Assembly: GCF_900155965.1 (NCBI RefSeq)
Contig: NZ_FTMG01000017.1
Location: 1-64,000 of the forward strand
DNA: 64,000 nt
From: Mucilaginibacter lappiensis
GTDB taxonomy: Bacteria > Bacteroidota > Bacteroidia > Sphingobacteriales > Sphingobacteriaceae
Direction: 5' to 3'
A program made the translations under genes and the position numbers. Below, in pieces: positions 9,440-18,634 of the stretch; within the stretch, counting starts at the first letter, position 1; every line of letters starts with the position of its first letter. The notes beneath the pieces are model-generated. The model saw nothing but the letters and a program-made list of their open reading frames with translations, made no database searches and was not told where the DNA came from.

Positions 9440-10174
9440 TTAATCTGTTGTTGTAGGTACATGCTCGCGCTGACCGGCCCCCTTGCGATTGATGCGGTAC
9501 ATGACCATCAGCAGGATATTATTTTTACCGCTGCTTTGGGTGGCCGTATAATTACGCTGATTTATCCAGCCGGCCTGCGCTATCCATGAACTGTCAAACT
9601 GGTAACCCAATGCCGCCGAAATCCTGTTACGTTCAAAATTTGGAGCTTTATTATTGAAGAATACTTCATCAAAAACAGAGATGAACCAGGTTTTAGCTAT
9701 AATTTTTGTATTATTTAAAGGCACAAACATGTTTAATCTATATCTGAAACGGTTACGATAGCCGCCGTTAACCCAGCGTTGTTCTATACGGTAACGGTGT
9801 TCAAACTTAAGGCGATATAGGAACTGGTTAACCGTCATTTGCTCCCATAACCTGAATTCGTTGGTATTGGGGCCGCTGCCCAGATCGGCAAAGTCATAAG
9901 TGTGATAAGTGCCTGTACCTAATAATGCGGTAAAGTCTTTGTTGATATCATAGCTCACGCCTGCTTTGGCTTCGTAGTATTGAAACTGACTGAAAGGGCC
10001 ATTGGTACGCACTTGCAATTCGGAATAACCACCCCATTTGTGACTGCTGTCGCCAGGGAGCACAACCGTAGCAATTCCCCATGTTCCTACTTTGGAATCC
10101 TGGGCATGAGCACGAAATGAATGTGCTGTTAACAGCACGAAAATTACAACTATTACAATAGGGGCTTTTAACAT
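9440..10174 (-). CDS. DUF2490 family outer-membrane-type protein
   Basis: 244 residues. A signal peptide ends near residue 24 (HSFRAHAQ). The mature part is a run of amphipathic strands (WGGYSELQVR, FEHRYRIEQRW, FRYRLNMFVPL, ALGYQFDSSWIAQAGW) as in the DUF2490 family, predicted outer-membrane beta barrels of unknown function in Bacteroidota. The penultimate strand ILLMVMYRINR is followed by a short polar tail, so the last barrel residue is not terminal. A TATCTTTG promoter word lies upstream at 10195-10202. Confidence 0.8.
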   Translation of the reverse strand: MLKAPIVIVVIFVLLTAHSFRAHAQDSKVGTWGIATVVLPGDSSHKWGGYSELQVRTNGPFSQFQYYEAKAGVSYDINKDFTALLGTGTYHTYDFADLGSGPNTNEFRLWEQMTVNQFLYRLKFEHRYRIEQRWVNGGYRNRFRYRLNMFVPLNNTKIIAKTWFISVFDEVFFNNKAPNFERNRISAALGYQFDSSWIAQAGWINQRNYTATQSSGKNNILLMVMYRINRKGAGQREHVPTTTD

Positions 10175-10194
10175 CTTACGCAGGTTTATTACCG

Positions 10195-10202
10195 CAAAGA
10201 TA
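10195..10202 (-). promoter_or_regulatory. -7 promoter element before the DUF2490 gene
   Basis: TATCTTTG on the minus strand, 20 bases before the ATG, with a TTTG 16 bases further upstream. Fits the Bacteroidota -7 consensus TAnnTTTG, though the spacing is shorter than usual. Confidence 0.45.
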
Positions 10203-10330
10203 TTTCCACAATATTACCCAAATGTTAATTTTAAGATATTTAATGTTATGATAATGTTAAGTGATTCGGAATTAAATTTATCAATCAATTCTTGTCACGT
10301 TAATATGATAAAATAAGTCTTATTAATGCC

Positions 10331-11836
10331 ATGAAAAAATTCCTTTTCCTTATCCTGACAACTGTCGTTTATAGTTATGCAAACGCGCAAGCCCTCTCAA
10401 AGAGATTAGATAGCCTGTTTAATGGTCAATTTACTGCAGGACAAATAAATGGCAATGTACTGGTGGCAGACCATGGTAAGGTGATATATAAAAAATCTTT
10501 TGGTTATGCAGATATTGCGAATAAGATATTAAATACTGATCATTCGGCTTTTTTTCTGGCCTCGGTTTCAAAAACTATTACCTCCACGGCTGTTTTGCAG
10601 TTAGTTCAAAAAAAGAAGATCCAATTGAATGAGCCTTACAAAAAGTATTTTCCAAATTTCCCATACGCTGATGTTACCATCAAGAATTTACTTTCGCACA
10701 CCTCCGGCTTACCAAGGGATATGGAAGATGTTTTTGACACAGTTTTAAAGGTACAGCCACAAAAAAAATTTGGTTATCACGACATCATACCAGCTTTACA
10801 ACAATACCCCAAACCTTTGGCTTTTAAACCTGGCGACCAATATAGTTATTCAAATATTAACTATAATTTACTGGCATTATTGGTTGAAAAAACATCAAAC
10901 ATGCCATTTGATGCCTATCTTAAAAAGTACATTTTTACTCCAGCAGGCATGACCGAAACCTATTTAAGCAGTCCGCAATTACCGCAAAAAAGTGATGTTA
11001 CTCATCGTTACCTGTATCCAAAACATTACTCTCCTCATTTAAAACTGACAGATTCCATTCCTGAAATTGCTAACATATATAAGAATTACACTATATTCTG
11101 GGGACAAGGAAATGTAATCAGTACAACAACCGATCTGCTAAAGTTTGACCAAGCTTTGTATAATAACAAGCTTGTAAGTGCCAAAATACTGGACGAAGCA
11201 TTTAAACCAACAATATTAAACAACAAACAAGAGGTTGTAGCCGGCGGCGGGGTTTCATACGGTTTAGGATGGTTTATATTAAAGGTCAAACCCTCTGAAA
11301 AAATTGTTTTACATACCGGAGCTATACAGGGGTTAAGGAGCGTATTTATACGAAATCTGACTAAGCAACAGACTGTAATTATTTTAGATAATGCCCAAAG
11401 TGGTACAAATTTTATAACCGCATCAAACGCGATCAGCATTTTAGATAATACCCCGCAGGAGAAGGTCAAAATATCCGTTGCGGATAAATATGCCAAAATC
11501 CTGTTTGAATCTGGTAGCGATGTTGCAGCAAGCCGTTTAATTCAAATGCAGGCTGATACAGTTCATTATAGGTATAGTGCTCATGAAATGGATTTCATTG
11601 CCAACGAATTGCTTAATGATTCCTATACTGATAAAGCTTTGGAAGCCTTAAAGGTTAATTTATTATTAAACCCAACCAATCCCGACATGTACAACAGCTA
11701 CGGCAAAGCACTAAATAAAGCAGGTAAAAAGACTGAAGCAATATTGATTTATAAAAGAGCTCTTAAACTGAAACCGGATAACAAAGAAGCACAAGAGGCG
11801 TTATCCAAGTTAGAAAAGGATTCATCGCATAACTAA
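10331..11836 (+). CDS. Secreted serine hydrolase (beta-lactamase/class C-like) with C-terminal TPR
   Basis: 501 residues with a signal peptide (cleavage probably after YANAQ, ~20). Catalytic motifs of the beta-lactamase class C/esterase family are present: S78-V-S-K81 (SxxK), Y173-S-N175 (YxN) and a late HTG in VLHTGAIQG. After the catalytic domain, roughly residues 420-495 hold TPR-like helices (DKALEALKVNLLLNPTNPDMYNSYGKAL). Such enzymes act in the periplasm as D-Ala peptidases or esterases, and the sequence does not fix the substrate. The fusion with TPR suggests a protein partner. Confidence 0.86.
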   Translation: MKKFLFLILTTVVYSYANAQALSKRLDSLFNGQFTAGQINGNVLVADHGKVIYKKSFGYADIANKILNTDHSAFFLASVSKTITSTAVLQLVQKKKIQLNEPYKKYFPNFPYADVTIKNLLSHTSGLPRDMEDVFDTVLKVQPQKKFGYHDIIPALQQYPKPLAFKPGDQYSYSNINYNLLALLVEKTSNMPFDAYLKKYIFTPAGMTETYLSSPQLPQKSDVTHRYLYPKHYSPHLKLTDSIPEIANIYKNYTIFWGQGNVISTTTDLLKFDQALYNNKLVSAKILDEAFKPTILNNKQEVVAGGGVSYGLGWFILKVKPSEKIVLHTGAIQGLRSVFIRNLTKQQTVIILDNAQSGTNFITASNAISILDNTPQEKVKISVADKYAKILFESGSDVAASRLIQMQADTVHYRYSAHEMDFIANELLNDSYTDKALEALKVNLLLNPTNPDMYNSYGKALNKAGKKTEAILIYKRALKLKPDNKEAQEALSKLEKDSSHN

Positions 11837-11855
11837 CCTTGAGAGATGTACGCGT

Positions 11856-13349
11856 TTAGGCAATATCCTTCACTGTTCCAGAGTCTTCATTTGCAGCGGG
11901 TAAGTCTTGTTTAGCTTCATCTGCCGTTACTGGATAGCCAAATAAATGCCTTTCTTTAATTATCGTAGCTACCTCAGCCGGTACATATTCTTCCCATCCG
12001 GTTGCTCCCTGTTTAATGAGCTGTAATACATTATCAGTCTCAACATTCAAGTTATTTTCGTTATAGTGCCTGATATCTTCAATTTTATTATTGGCTATCA
12101 GGTATCTGAATAGGTCGATCAAATGTGGGGGCAGCGAAAATTTCAGGCAATTCCAGATTATTCCATCGCGTAAAGTAGGATAGATAAATAGCTTTACTTT
12201 ACGGCTAAACAAGGTGGCAAATGACTCGAGGATACCACCCGGCAGATCCTGGTAGTGTTCTTCCGAGAAAATGTATTCCAGGTTAGGGTAACCTAGTACC
12301 ACGCCCATTTTTAACTTGGTGATCTTGGATAAATAAGCTACCAGCTTATAATACTCGTGAAAGTTAGAGATCAATACCGTTTGCCCCAGTGAGCAAAGAA
12401 TATCTACACGGTCAAGAAAATCTTTTTCATCAATCTCGGCGTTGAGATCGGCATCCCGTTCTTTTAATGATTGCAGCGTAAGTTCGGTAACAACAATCAC
12501 ATTACTTTTATCTACGTCAGGTTCCTGTAGAAATTGCTTAACGCCCTGAGTTAGCATATCGATATGCACATTGATAACCGGACGGAAACGACCGCGTATC
12601 ACTACAGCATGTTTTTTATATAATGCCTCTGTAGGTTGCAGATTTTTACCATCAGGGCCAAATACAGCAGCGTCGGAAAAGCCAAACTTAACCAAATGCA
12701 GACTCATCAAACGATTATCAACCTTTGTAAAATCGGGCCCTTCAAAACTGATCATATCAATCTGGATACGATCTCTGGACAGGTTATCTATCAGCGAAAG
12801 TAAAAACACAGGGGCTATTTCATGATAATAGAAACAGGCATATATCAGGTTAACACCCAATATACCCGCGGCCTGCTGCTGCAGGATATTATCATTATCC
12901 AACAGTTTTACGTGAATCACCACATCATTAAACTCGCCGTTAGGCTCTAACTGGAAGCGAACCCCCATCCAGCCGTGCCCCTCGTTTGTTTTATGATAGT
13001 TGAGAGCAGAGAAGGTGTCAGAAAAAGCAAAGAAAGTTGTATTATCGCCACGCAAGGCGGCCAAGCGCTCGATCAGCAGACCATACTCATGATCAAGCAT
13101 GGATATCAACCGCGATTCGCTTACATAGCGGCGTGTTTGCTGTACCCCATAAATAGCATCAGAAAAAATCATGTCGTAAGCCGACATAGTTTTGGCTATG
13201 GTACCCGATGAGGCACCGGCTTTGAAAAAATTGGCAGCTACCTCCTGGCCCGCACCAATTTCGGCAAAGGAACCATAAATTGAGGGGTCGAGGTTAATGG
13301 CAAGCGCTTTTTGTTTTGTCCCAATATCCTTATTATGAACGATATTCAT
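11856..13349 (-). CDS. Conserved ~500-residue protein, function not recognised
   Basis: 497 residues, soluble, no signal peptide or membrane segment. The N-terminus has a dense, clearly conserved block: KALAINLDPSIYGSFAEIG, AGQEVAANFFKAG, AKTMSAYDMIFSDAIYG. Other likely conserved blocks are YVSESRLISMLDHEYGLL, GHGWMGVRFQ and KMGVVLGYPNLEYIF. I recall close relatives in many phyla carrying misleading automatic names (TonB-dependent receptor, nicotinate-nucleotide adenylyltransferase), but neither a barrel nor a HxGH nucleotidyltransferase motif is visible. It stands alone between a plus-strand hydrolase and an ABC exporter. Confidence 0.85.
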   Translation of the reverse strand: MNIVHNKDIGTKQKALAINLDPSIYGSFAEIGAGQEVAANFFKAGASSGTIAKTMSAYDMIFSDAIYGVQQTRRYVSESRLISMLDHEYGLLIERLAALRGDNTTFFAFSDTFSALNYHKTNEGHGWMGVRFQLEPNGEFNDVVIHVKLLDNDNILQQQAAGILGVNLIYACFYYHEIAPVFLLSLIDNLSRDRIQIDMISFEGPDFTKVDNRLMSLHLVKFGFSDAAVFGPDGKNLQPTEALYKKHAVVIRGRFRPVINVHIDMLTQGVKQFLQEPDVDKSNVIVVTELTLQSLKERDADLNAEIDEKDFLDRVDILCSLGQTVLISNFHEYYKLVAYLSKITKLKMGVVLGYPNLEYIFSEEHYQDLPGGILESFATLFSRKVKLFIYPTLRDGIIWNCLKFSLPPHLIDLFRYLIANNKIEDIRHYNENNLNVETDNVLQLIKQGATGWEEYVPAEVATIIKERHLFGYPVTADEAKQDLPAANEDSGTVKDIA

Positions 13350-13529
13350 AAGCTACAATTATTTATAGTTTACTGCTGCCAGTATGATGATCTGAAATAC
13401 AGTTCAAAAATACGATTTTTTAAAGAATACAGCGGAAAATTGATAAACAAAGCAAGAAATCGACTTTTATTTTTCGTTCTTGAGATTTTACATTAAGGAA
13501 GCATTATCACTATGTTAACGACACTCTTT

Positions 13530-14627
13530 TTATTCCCATTTAAAGGTTTTAACGGCAACAGCGTATATAATTACAAACCAGATTAACAATATAAACAGCT
13601 GGTGGGTTACATCGCCTAAACCAACTCCTTCAAAGGCAACCTTACGCATAGCGTTGTTCAAATGAGTTAACGGCAGCACATTGCTGATACCCTGTAGCCA
13701 TTTAGGAAATGCCGTAACCGAAAAGAATGTGCCCGACAGCAAAAACTGTGGCAGGGTTATAATGTTGGATAACGGAGGCACGGTACTTTCATTTTTGGCG
13801 ATGCCTGATATGGTAAAGCCAAAACCCATAAAAATAATAAGCCCAATAGCCGAAAGCACCAGCATATTAAGCACGGTAGTTACACCATGTACCAGGGTAA
13901 AACCAAACATGTAGTGGCCAACCAGGATAATAAAAAGGGAACCTAATAAAGAGAACGTCATCCTGGCTAATGCCTCACCCAATACAATACTATAACGCTT
14001 AACCGGCGTAGCAAAAAAACGTTTGATCACCAGAGTTAAACGTAAGCTCAGGAACACAAACGCAGTACCAAATACACCACTGCTCAACAATGAGAAACCT
14101 AACTGCCCGGGTAATATAAAATCAATGTATTTATACTCACGGCCCTGTATAGTCGTTTCCCTGATCTCGGCTACCGGCGGGGTATTGATCTGCGCATTGT
14201 TATTAATGTTGTAATAAATATTGCTGAGTACCGACCGCAGGATATTCCCTTTTTCGGCAGATGCCTTGGTGTATTCTACATTAACCGTAAATGGTGGCCT
14301 CGTGTTGTTTTTTTGTATGTTGATAATAGCATCAATACTCCCTTTTGAAAGGTTCATGTTCATCTCCTCGGTCGACTGATCCTTAACCAGGTGAACCACT
14401 TTCACGTTTTTTAGCGCCTGGTAAACCGGGCTAATGGTATCGCAGGTTTTGGCCACCCCTACATCAACCGTAACACCGCCGCCGCCGATATTGGCAAAAA
14501 CAATAATAAATATCAAAGGGAAAGCCAACGTAAATACCACCGCCGAAGGGCTGCGCAGTATCGACCGGAAACTGGCTTTAGCTATAGCCAATGTTGCTTT
14601 TGTATTGCTGTATGGTTTTGGGTTCAT
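13530..14627 (-). CDS. ABC-2 type transporter permease
   Basis: 365 residues: one N-terminal membrane segment (near 23-45), a large extracytoplasmic domain of about 150 residues, then five C-terminal membrane segments, the YadH/NatB-like ABC-2 layout. The motif FVFLSLRLTLVIKRFFATPVKR near 190-215 marks the cytoplasmic coupling region. With the ATPase encoded just upstream (14704-15468) it forms an exporter or multidrug-type efflux pump of unknown substrate. It begins 76 bases after the ATPase gene, so they are probably one operon. Confidence 0.88.
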   Translation of the reverse strand: MNPKPYSNTKATLAIAKASFRSILRSPSAVVFTLAFPLIFIIVFANIGGGGVTVDVGVAKTCDTISPVYQALKNVKVVHLVKDQSTEEMNMNLSKGSIDAIINIQKNNTRPPFTVNVEYTKASAEKGNILRSVLSNIYYNINNNAQINTPPVAEIRETTIQGREYKYIDFILPGQLGFSLLSSGVFGTAFVFLSLRLTLVIKRFFATPVKRYSIVLGEALARMTFSLLGSLFIILVGHYMFGFTLVHGVTTVLNMLVLSAIGLIIFMGFGFTISGIAKNESTVPPLSNIITLPQFLLSGTFFSVTAFPKWLQGISNVLPLTHLNNAMRKVAFEGVGLGDVTHQLFILLIWFVIIYAVAVKTFKWE

Positions 14628-14703
14628 TTCAATTTAGTCATTAGGTCATTCGTCGTTGGCGTCATTGAGTCATTTTTTTAACTGCAAACTATTACCCGGG
14701 CTC

Positions 14704-15468
14704 CTACCCTTCCCGCCATTCTTTGCCGGTGAGGTTTATAAATACATCTTCCAGGTTGGCCAGCTTTACTTGCTTTTTGCGCTCGAAGCCCGATGCTACC
14801 AGTTGATCAATAAAATGATCGGGGGTATCGATACCAATGATATAACCGCCATCAACAAAGGCTACACGGTCACATAAAACTTCGGCCTCATCCATATAGT
14901 GAGTGGTGATTACCACGGTAGTGCCCTGGTCACGGATCTCACGGATCAGATCCCACAAATTACGGCGGGCCTGGGGGTCAAGACCGGTTGTAGGCTCATC
15001 CAAAAAAATGATCCTTGGGTTATTAATCAGTGTTGTAGCAATAGAAAAGCGTTGCTTTTGCCCTCCTGAAAGGTCTTTATATTTAGCTTTTGCCTTGTCG
15101 GTGAGCGCCACTTTTTCCAGCATTTCCATGGGGCTTTTATCGATGCCGTATAAGCCCGAGAATAGCGTGATCAGTTCTGATAGATTTAGATTGGGATAAT
15201 AGCCTGCCGCCTGCAATTGTACGCCAATGCGTTTTTTGATGCTATCGGTATCGGTTTCAATATCAAAGCCATCAACAATAATGCGGCCCGATGTTTTTTC
15301 GCGCAGGGTTTCAATGATCTCGAGGGTGGTGGTTTTACCGGCACCGTTTGGGCCCAGTAAACCAAAAATTTCGCCCTCATATACTTCAAAACTAATGCCT
15401 TTTACGGCTGCAAAGTCGCCATAGTTTTTCACCAGGTCATTTACAGTGATGATGGGTTGTTTTGTCAT
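14704..15468 (-). CDS. ABC transporter ATP-binding protein
   Basis: 254 residues from MTKQPIITVND; an earlier ATG at 15483 adds five residues. All nucleotide-binding motifs are visible: Walker A GPNGAGKT (39-46), Q-loop VQLQAAGY, signature LSGGQ (133-137), Walker B IIFLDEP (D157, E158) and the switch histidine in TTHYMDEAE. It powers the downstream permease. Similar to the NatA/DrrA-type exporter ATPases; the C-terminal segment (EDVFINLTGKEWREG) is typical of that group. Confidence 0.92.
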   Translation of the reverse strand: MTKQPIITVNDLVKNYGDFAAVKGISFEVYEGEIFGLLGPNGAGKTTTLEIIETLREKTSGRIIVDGFDIETDTDSIKKRIGVQLQAAGYYPNLNLSELITLFSGLYGIDKSPMEMLEKVALTDKAKAKYKDLSGGQKQRFSIATTLINNPRIIFLDEPTTGLDPQARRNLWDLIREIRDQGTTVVITTHYMDEAEVLCDRVAFVDGGYIIGIDTPDHFIDQLVASGFERKKQVKLANLEDVFINLTGKEWREG

Positions 15469-15547
15469 AGGGTAAAAATGCATTACTATAATGAAATAAC
15501 CATGAGTTTTATTTTTATCCCGAAAATTTTACAGCTCCGGGAGTTTA

Positions 15548-15646
15548 TTACTTTATCAGGTGACCAATAGAGTGCCACAATGCTTCGGCATGATGGGCGG
15601 CTTTCATAACCAGGTGAATAATTTGTATGGCGAGTAAAGTTTTCAT
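15548..15646 (-). CDS. Tiny candidate ORF 1 (32 residues)
   Basis: Starts MKTLLAIQIIHLVMKAAHH and ends in a His-rich, amphipathic tail with TAA stop. A second tiny ORF with a related start (MKILSTPIISLIV) lies just upstream at 15802-15897, and both have a similar CGGTAA...TTACCG motif ahead (15728-15751 and 15978-15999). Such pairing argues the frame is used, but 32 residues is below what chance excludes. No function recognised. Confidence 0.4.
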   Translation of the reverse strand: MKTLLAIQIIHLVMKAAHHAEALWHSIGHLIK

Positions 15647-15727
15647 AATGTGACGATTTTATGGTTCAAATGTGCTAACAGAATATGTTTTGGAGTAGTG
15701 CTTTTAGGTAAAGGCGGCTAAACTTCC

Positions 15728-15751
15728 GGTAAACGGCGGAAAATTACCGAT
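15728..15751. promoter_or_regulatory. Repeated inverted motif before tiny ORF 1
   Basis: The plus strand reads TTCCGGTAAACGGCGGAAAA then TTACCG: CGGTAA and TTACCG are exact inverted halves with an 11-base spacer. A near copy (GAACGGCAGAAAATTACGG) precedes the second tiny ORF. It could be an operator or promoter part; no regulator is identified. Confidence 0.45.
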
Positions 15752-15801
15752 GAATGCGTTTACTTTAGCCAATTATTGGCCCGGCATCCTCAGGTACTTT
15801 T

Positions 15802-15897
15802 TCAGGTAAATAAATTAGCCACCAGTTGTGTAAACAGCGGCGAATGTTCCTGTAGATAAACTATTAATGATATAATGGGAGTAGATAAAATTTTCAT
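15802..15897 (-). CDS. Tiny candidate ORF 2 (31 residues)
   Basis: Begins MKILSTPIISLIVYLQEH, stop TGA. Its N-terminus resembles the other tiny ORF (MK-x-L...II-x-L). It lies in the 580-bp gap between the ABC ATPase and the symporter, both of which transcribe outward from it. A hydrophobic first half suggests a small membrane peptide. Coding is plausible only because of the paired upstream motifs. Confidence 0.35.
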   Translation of the reverse strand: MKILSTPIISLIVYLQEHSPLFTQLVANLFT

Positions 15898-15977
15898 AGC
15901 AATGTTGTTTTTTCTTCAAAATTGCTGTGTGGAAGCTATAGTAACCAAAGCTTTTTGACCAGATGCCGGAAAATTTC

Positions 15978-15999
15978 GGTGAACGGCAGAAAATTACGG
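15978..15999. promoter_or_regulatory. Repeated inverted motif before tiny ORF 2
   Basis: TTTCGGTGAACGGCAGAAAA followed by TTACGG; a diverged copy of the motif at 15728-15751. CGGTGA and TTACGG are imperfect inverted halves. It lies about 80-100 bases ahead of the ORF start, the same relation as for the other copy. Confidence 0.4.
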
Positions 16000-16064
16000 G
16001 TGAAGATTTTCGCCGGTAATACAACCATATTGGTATCCTGAACCTAAAACCGTATCATTGAATA

Positions 16065-17369
16065 ATGAAACGATTTTTCTCTAACCTCACCGTCCAGGTA
16101 CTTATTGCTATTGCTTTGGGCATTGTTGTGGGCCTGAATTTCAAACAATTCGGACCAACGGCCGAGATGATCAGCAAAATGTTCATCAGCCTGATCACAA
16201 TGCTGATAGCCCCGATCATATTTTTTACCATCGTACTCGGTATAGCTGGCATGAGCGATATGAAGAAGGTTGGCCGTGTAGGCGGCAAGGCTCTCCTTTA
16301 TTTTGAGATCGTGACCTCTTTCGCGCTCATTATCGGCGTTACAGTAGCCAACATTCTTAAACCGGGCGCGGGCTTTGTGCGGCAAGGTACTGTTGACGCC
16401 AGTAAGATTGTGGTGTACGAAAAGGCTGCTGCTGAAATGCATTGGGGTGATTTCTTCGCACACATTATACCCTCCAACGCTTTTGAGGCTTTTGCTAAAG
16501 GCGATATTTTACAGATCCTGTTTTTTGCGGTACTATTTGGTTACGGCCTGAGTTTGATGGGCGAAAGCGGGCAACCTGTAATACAACTATTTGATAAGCT
16601 GTCAAAAGTATTCTTCAATGTGATGAAGATTGTGATGAAGGTGGCCCCTATTGGCGCCTTTGGGGGCATGGCCTTTACCATCAGCAAGTATGGTTTAAAA
16701 ACATTAAAACCATTGGCTTTGCTCATGGGCTCGGTTTACCTCACCATGTTCCTGTTTATTTTTGTGGTGCTTAACCTCATCTGTTACCTGTTTAAGTTTA
16801 GCTTGTGGAAATATCTGAAGCATATTAAAGAAGAGATCCTTATCGTGTTGGGAACCTCCTCCTCCGAATCGGCTCTACCGGGTATGATGAACAAGATGGA
16901 AACTTTCGGCTGCTCCAAATCAGTAGTAGGCTTGGTGATCCCCACGGGGTATTCTTTTAATTTAGATGGTACTACCATATACCTGTCTATGTGTGTTATA
17001 TTCCTTGCCCAGGTTTTCAATATCCCTTTATCCTTATTCCAGGAGCTCACCATTATCGGCATCCTCATGGTTACCTCTAAAGGCGCGGCAGGCGTAACTG
17101 GCAGCGGGTTCATTGTGTTAACCAGTACCCTAACAGCCATCAAGGTGATCCCCGTTGAGGGGGTAGCGATACTGCTGGGGGTAGATCGTTTTATGTCCGA
17201 AGCGCGGGCTATCACTAACGTGATAGGCAACGGGGTAGCCACTATTGTTATCGCCAAGAGCGAGAAAGAGTTTACACCACAACCGGATAAAAATGACGAT
17301 GATGAAGGCACAGCCGATTTTTTAAAAGGAGCGGCAAAGTTTTTAACTACTTTCCGGGGCGGTAATTAA
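16065..17369 (+). CDS. Dicarboxylate/amino acid:cation symporter (DAACS family)
   Basis: 434 residues, eight membrane segments plus re-entrant loops. Family motifs are present: the serine-rich hairpin GTSSSESALPGM (near 262-273), the NLDGTTIYLSM metal/substrate motif (near 300) and the ASKGAAGVTGSGF-type hairpin (here TSKGAAGVTGSGF). The C-terminus is acidic (DKNDDDEGTADF). It imports C4-dicarboxylates or Glu/Asp with Na+ or H+; members such as DctA and GltP cannot be split by eye. It starts with ATG after a 160-bp leader with no clear promoter. Confidence 0.93.
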   Translation: MKRFFSNLTVQVLIAIALGIVVGLNFKQFGPTAEMISKMFISLITMLIAPIIFFTIVLGIAGMSDMKKVGRVGGKALLYFEIVTSFALIIGVTVANILKPGAGFVRQGTVDASKIVVYEKAAAEMHWGDFFAHIIPSNAFEAFAKGDILQILFFAVLFGYGLSLMGESGQPVIQLFDKLSKVFFNVMKIVMKVAPIGAFGGMAFTISKYGLKTLKPLALLMGSVYLTMFLFIFVVLNLICYLFKFSLWKYLKHIKEEILIVLGTSSSESALPGMMNKMETFGCSKSVVGLVIPTGYSFNLDGTTIYLSMCVIFLAQVFNIPLSLFQELTIIGILMVTSKGAAGVTGSGFIVLTSTLTAIKVIPVEGVAILLGVDRFMSEARAITNVIGNGVATIVIAKSEKEFTPQPDKNDDDEGTADFLKGAAKFLTTFRGGN

Positions 17370-17397
17370 ATTAGATAATAACAGAAGAGCAAATGCT

Positions 17398-17655
17398 AAA
17401 ATAAACTTTTTAAACCTTGAATTTTAACACTTTTCTGGCCGAAAATGGATGAAAATGACTCAAAAACCGCTCGAAAAACCCTCATTTTAACACTTTTTAA
17501 CAAATTCCAACACAATTTTGAGCGGTTTTTGAAACTTTAAAAAGTATTAATTTATTGACTGTCAAATAACTATATAAAAATTGACCAATTTTTGGCTTAT
17601 ATTGCTCTTAATTAAAACGGCCCGTTTCTCCTTTTATCAGAGAAACGGGCCGTGG
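17398..17655. repeat. Dispersed ~260-bp intergenic element, copy 2
   Basis: Directly after the symporter gene and in the same orientation to that gene as copy 1 has to lspA. Conserved parts: AAACTTTTTAAACCTT (17403-17418), TTTTAACAC blocks with TTTAAC at 17423, 17486 and 17496, the core TTTAAAAAGTATTAATTTA then TTGACTGTCAAATA (17536-17568), and a 13-bp stem hairpin ACGGCCCGTTTCT/AGAAACGGGCCGT (near 17618-17653). Between blocks the sequence differs from copy 1, so constraint seems to be on the blocks. No coding frame. Confidence 0.7.
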
Positions 17656-17719
17656 TATCCTTAAAGTTACGAAAATTTTGTGGTAAAATCAAATTTACCC
17701 AATAGCTTATAGCAAGCTG

Positions 17720-18634
17720 TTATTTTGGCTGAGCCACATAAAGCTCAATACCTAATTTTGATTGCGTAAATACGCTATAATCAAGCCACATACATCCCGG
17801 ATTTTGCGCATCCCCGCCTGATGTGCCCCATGAGTTCTGGATAAGAACAGCATTTTTGGCATCACTATACCCAATGATACAGATAGCATGCCCTCCTAAA
17901 AGTGAGCCACTGGTTTTCTTGTAAACCGTGCCGTTGTCAAAGGCTGTTTCAAAACTGTCATATACATTAAAGCCCATTTCTACAGGCAGGTTCATGCTTA
18001 ACGCGTTCTTGATGTCGGCAACGGTTGAGATAGCAGCATAACTGCTTACATTTTTGTCTGTAGCAGCGCTGGCATTAACGGAAGAAGAAGGAGCCTGACA
18101 TGGCGATCCGAGGCTGGCATCTAGGTTGGCGGCTGGCACTCCGTAATTTTGTAAAATATCCAGCCCGCCTGTTACATACATCCCGTCGTCGGTGTCACAA
18201 TCGTTATTAGCCGAGTGATCCTTTTGGTACACGTACCATCCGCTTCTGGGGTTGGATACATTGGCAATGGGAAATTCATTATTTAAGGTCCCCATTAAGG
18301 CATATCCTGACGACCAGGATACACAAGTGCCTGTTTGCCCCTGATCGCCGATAGCAGGGTGATTTAGAATTATACTGGCTGGTAAAGATTTAGTGCTATT
18401 AACACTAAGCTTGCTTAAATACCCCATCTGAATGAGTTTCGTCCGGATCTGATCCAAATCCGCAACCTGTGTGGCGAGATAAGCTTTTTGATTTAATACG
18501 GCTCCTAAACCATGTTTTGGGGTGCTGTTATTATTTGCAGCAGGCGTGCTTTCCGTGCTGTTTTTTTTACACGACCCAAACATAATAAGCATTAATAATA
18601 AAGCAGAAAATCCTGATAAAAAGTTCTTTTTCAT
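17720..18634 (-). CDS. Papain-like (C1 family) cysteine peptidase, lipoprotein
   Basis: 304 residues. A lipoprotein signal ends in FGSC22, so it is probably membrane-anchored. The catalytic set is intact: oxyanion Gln in DQGQ, nucleophile C104 in TGTCVSWSS, H249 in GGHAICIIGY and N267 in IQNSWG. The propeptide is short, about 80 residues. Bacterial C1 peptidases of this type are exported and cleave external proteins or act between cells; the target is unknown. It stands alone, before a long AT-rich gap. Confidence 0.9.
   Translation of the reverse strand: MKKNFLSGFSALLLMLIMFGSCKKNSTESTPAANNNSTPKHGLGAVLNQKAYLATQVADLDQIRTKLIQMGYLSKLSVNSTKSLPASIILNHPAIGDQGQTGTCVSWSSGYALMGTLNNEFPIANVSNPRSGWYVYQKDHSANNDCDTDDGMYVTGGLDILQNYGVPAANLDASLGSPCQAPSSSVNASAATDKNVSSYAAISTVADIKNALSMNLPVEMGFNVYDSFETAFDNGTVYKKTSGSLLGGHAICIIGYSDAKNAVLIQNSWGTSGGDAQNPGCMWLDYSVFTQSKLGIELYVAQPK

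Noticed and set aside
13311-13496. 61-residue plus-strand frame upstream of the unknown 497-residue gene
   Set aside because: Overlaps the start of that gene on the opposite strand and shows no protein-like pattern.
17618-17653. Hairpin as a simple terminator of the symporter gene
   Set aside because: There is no T-run on that strand, and the hairpin belongs to a larger element shared with 6722-6985.
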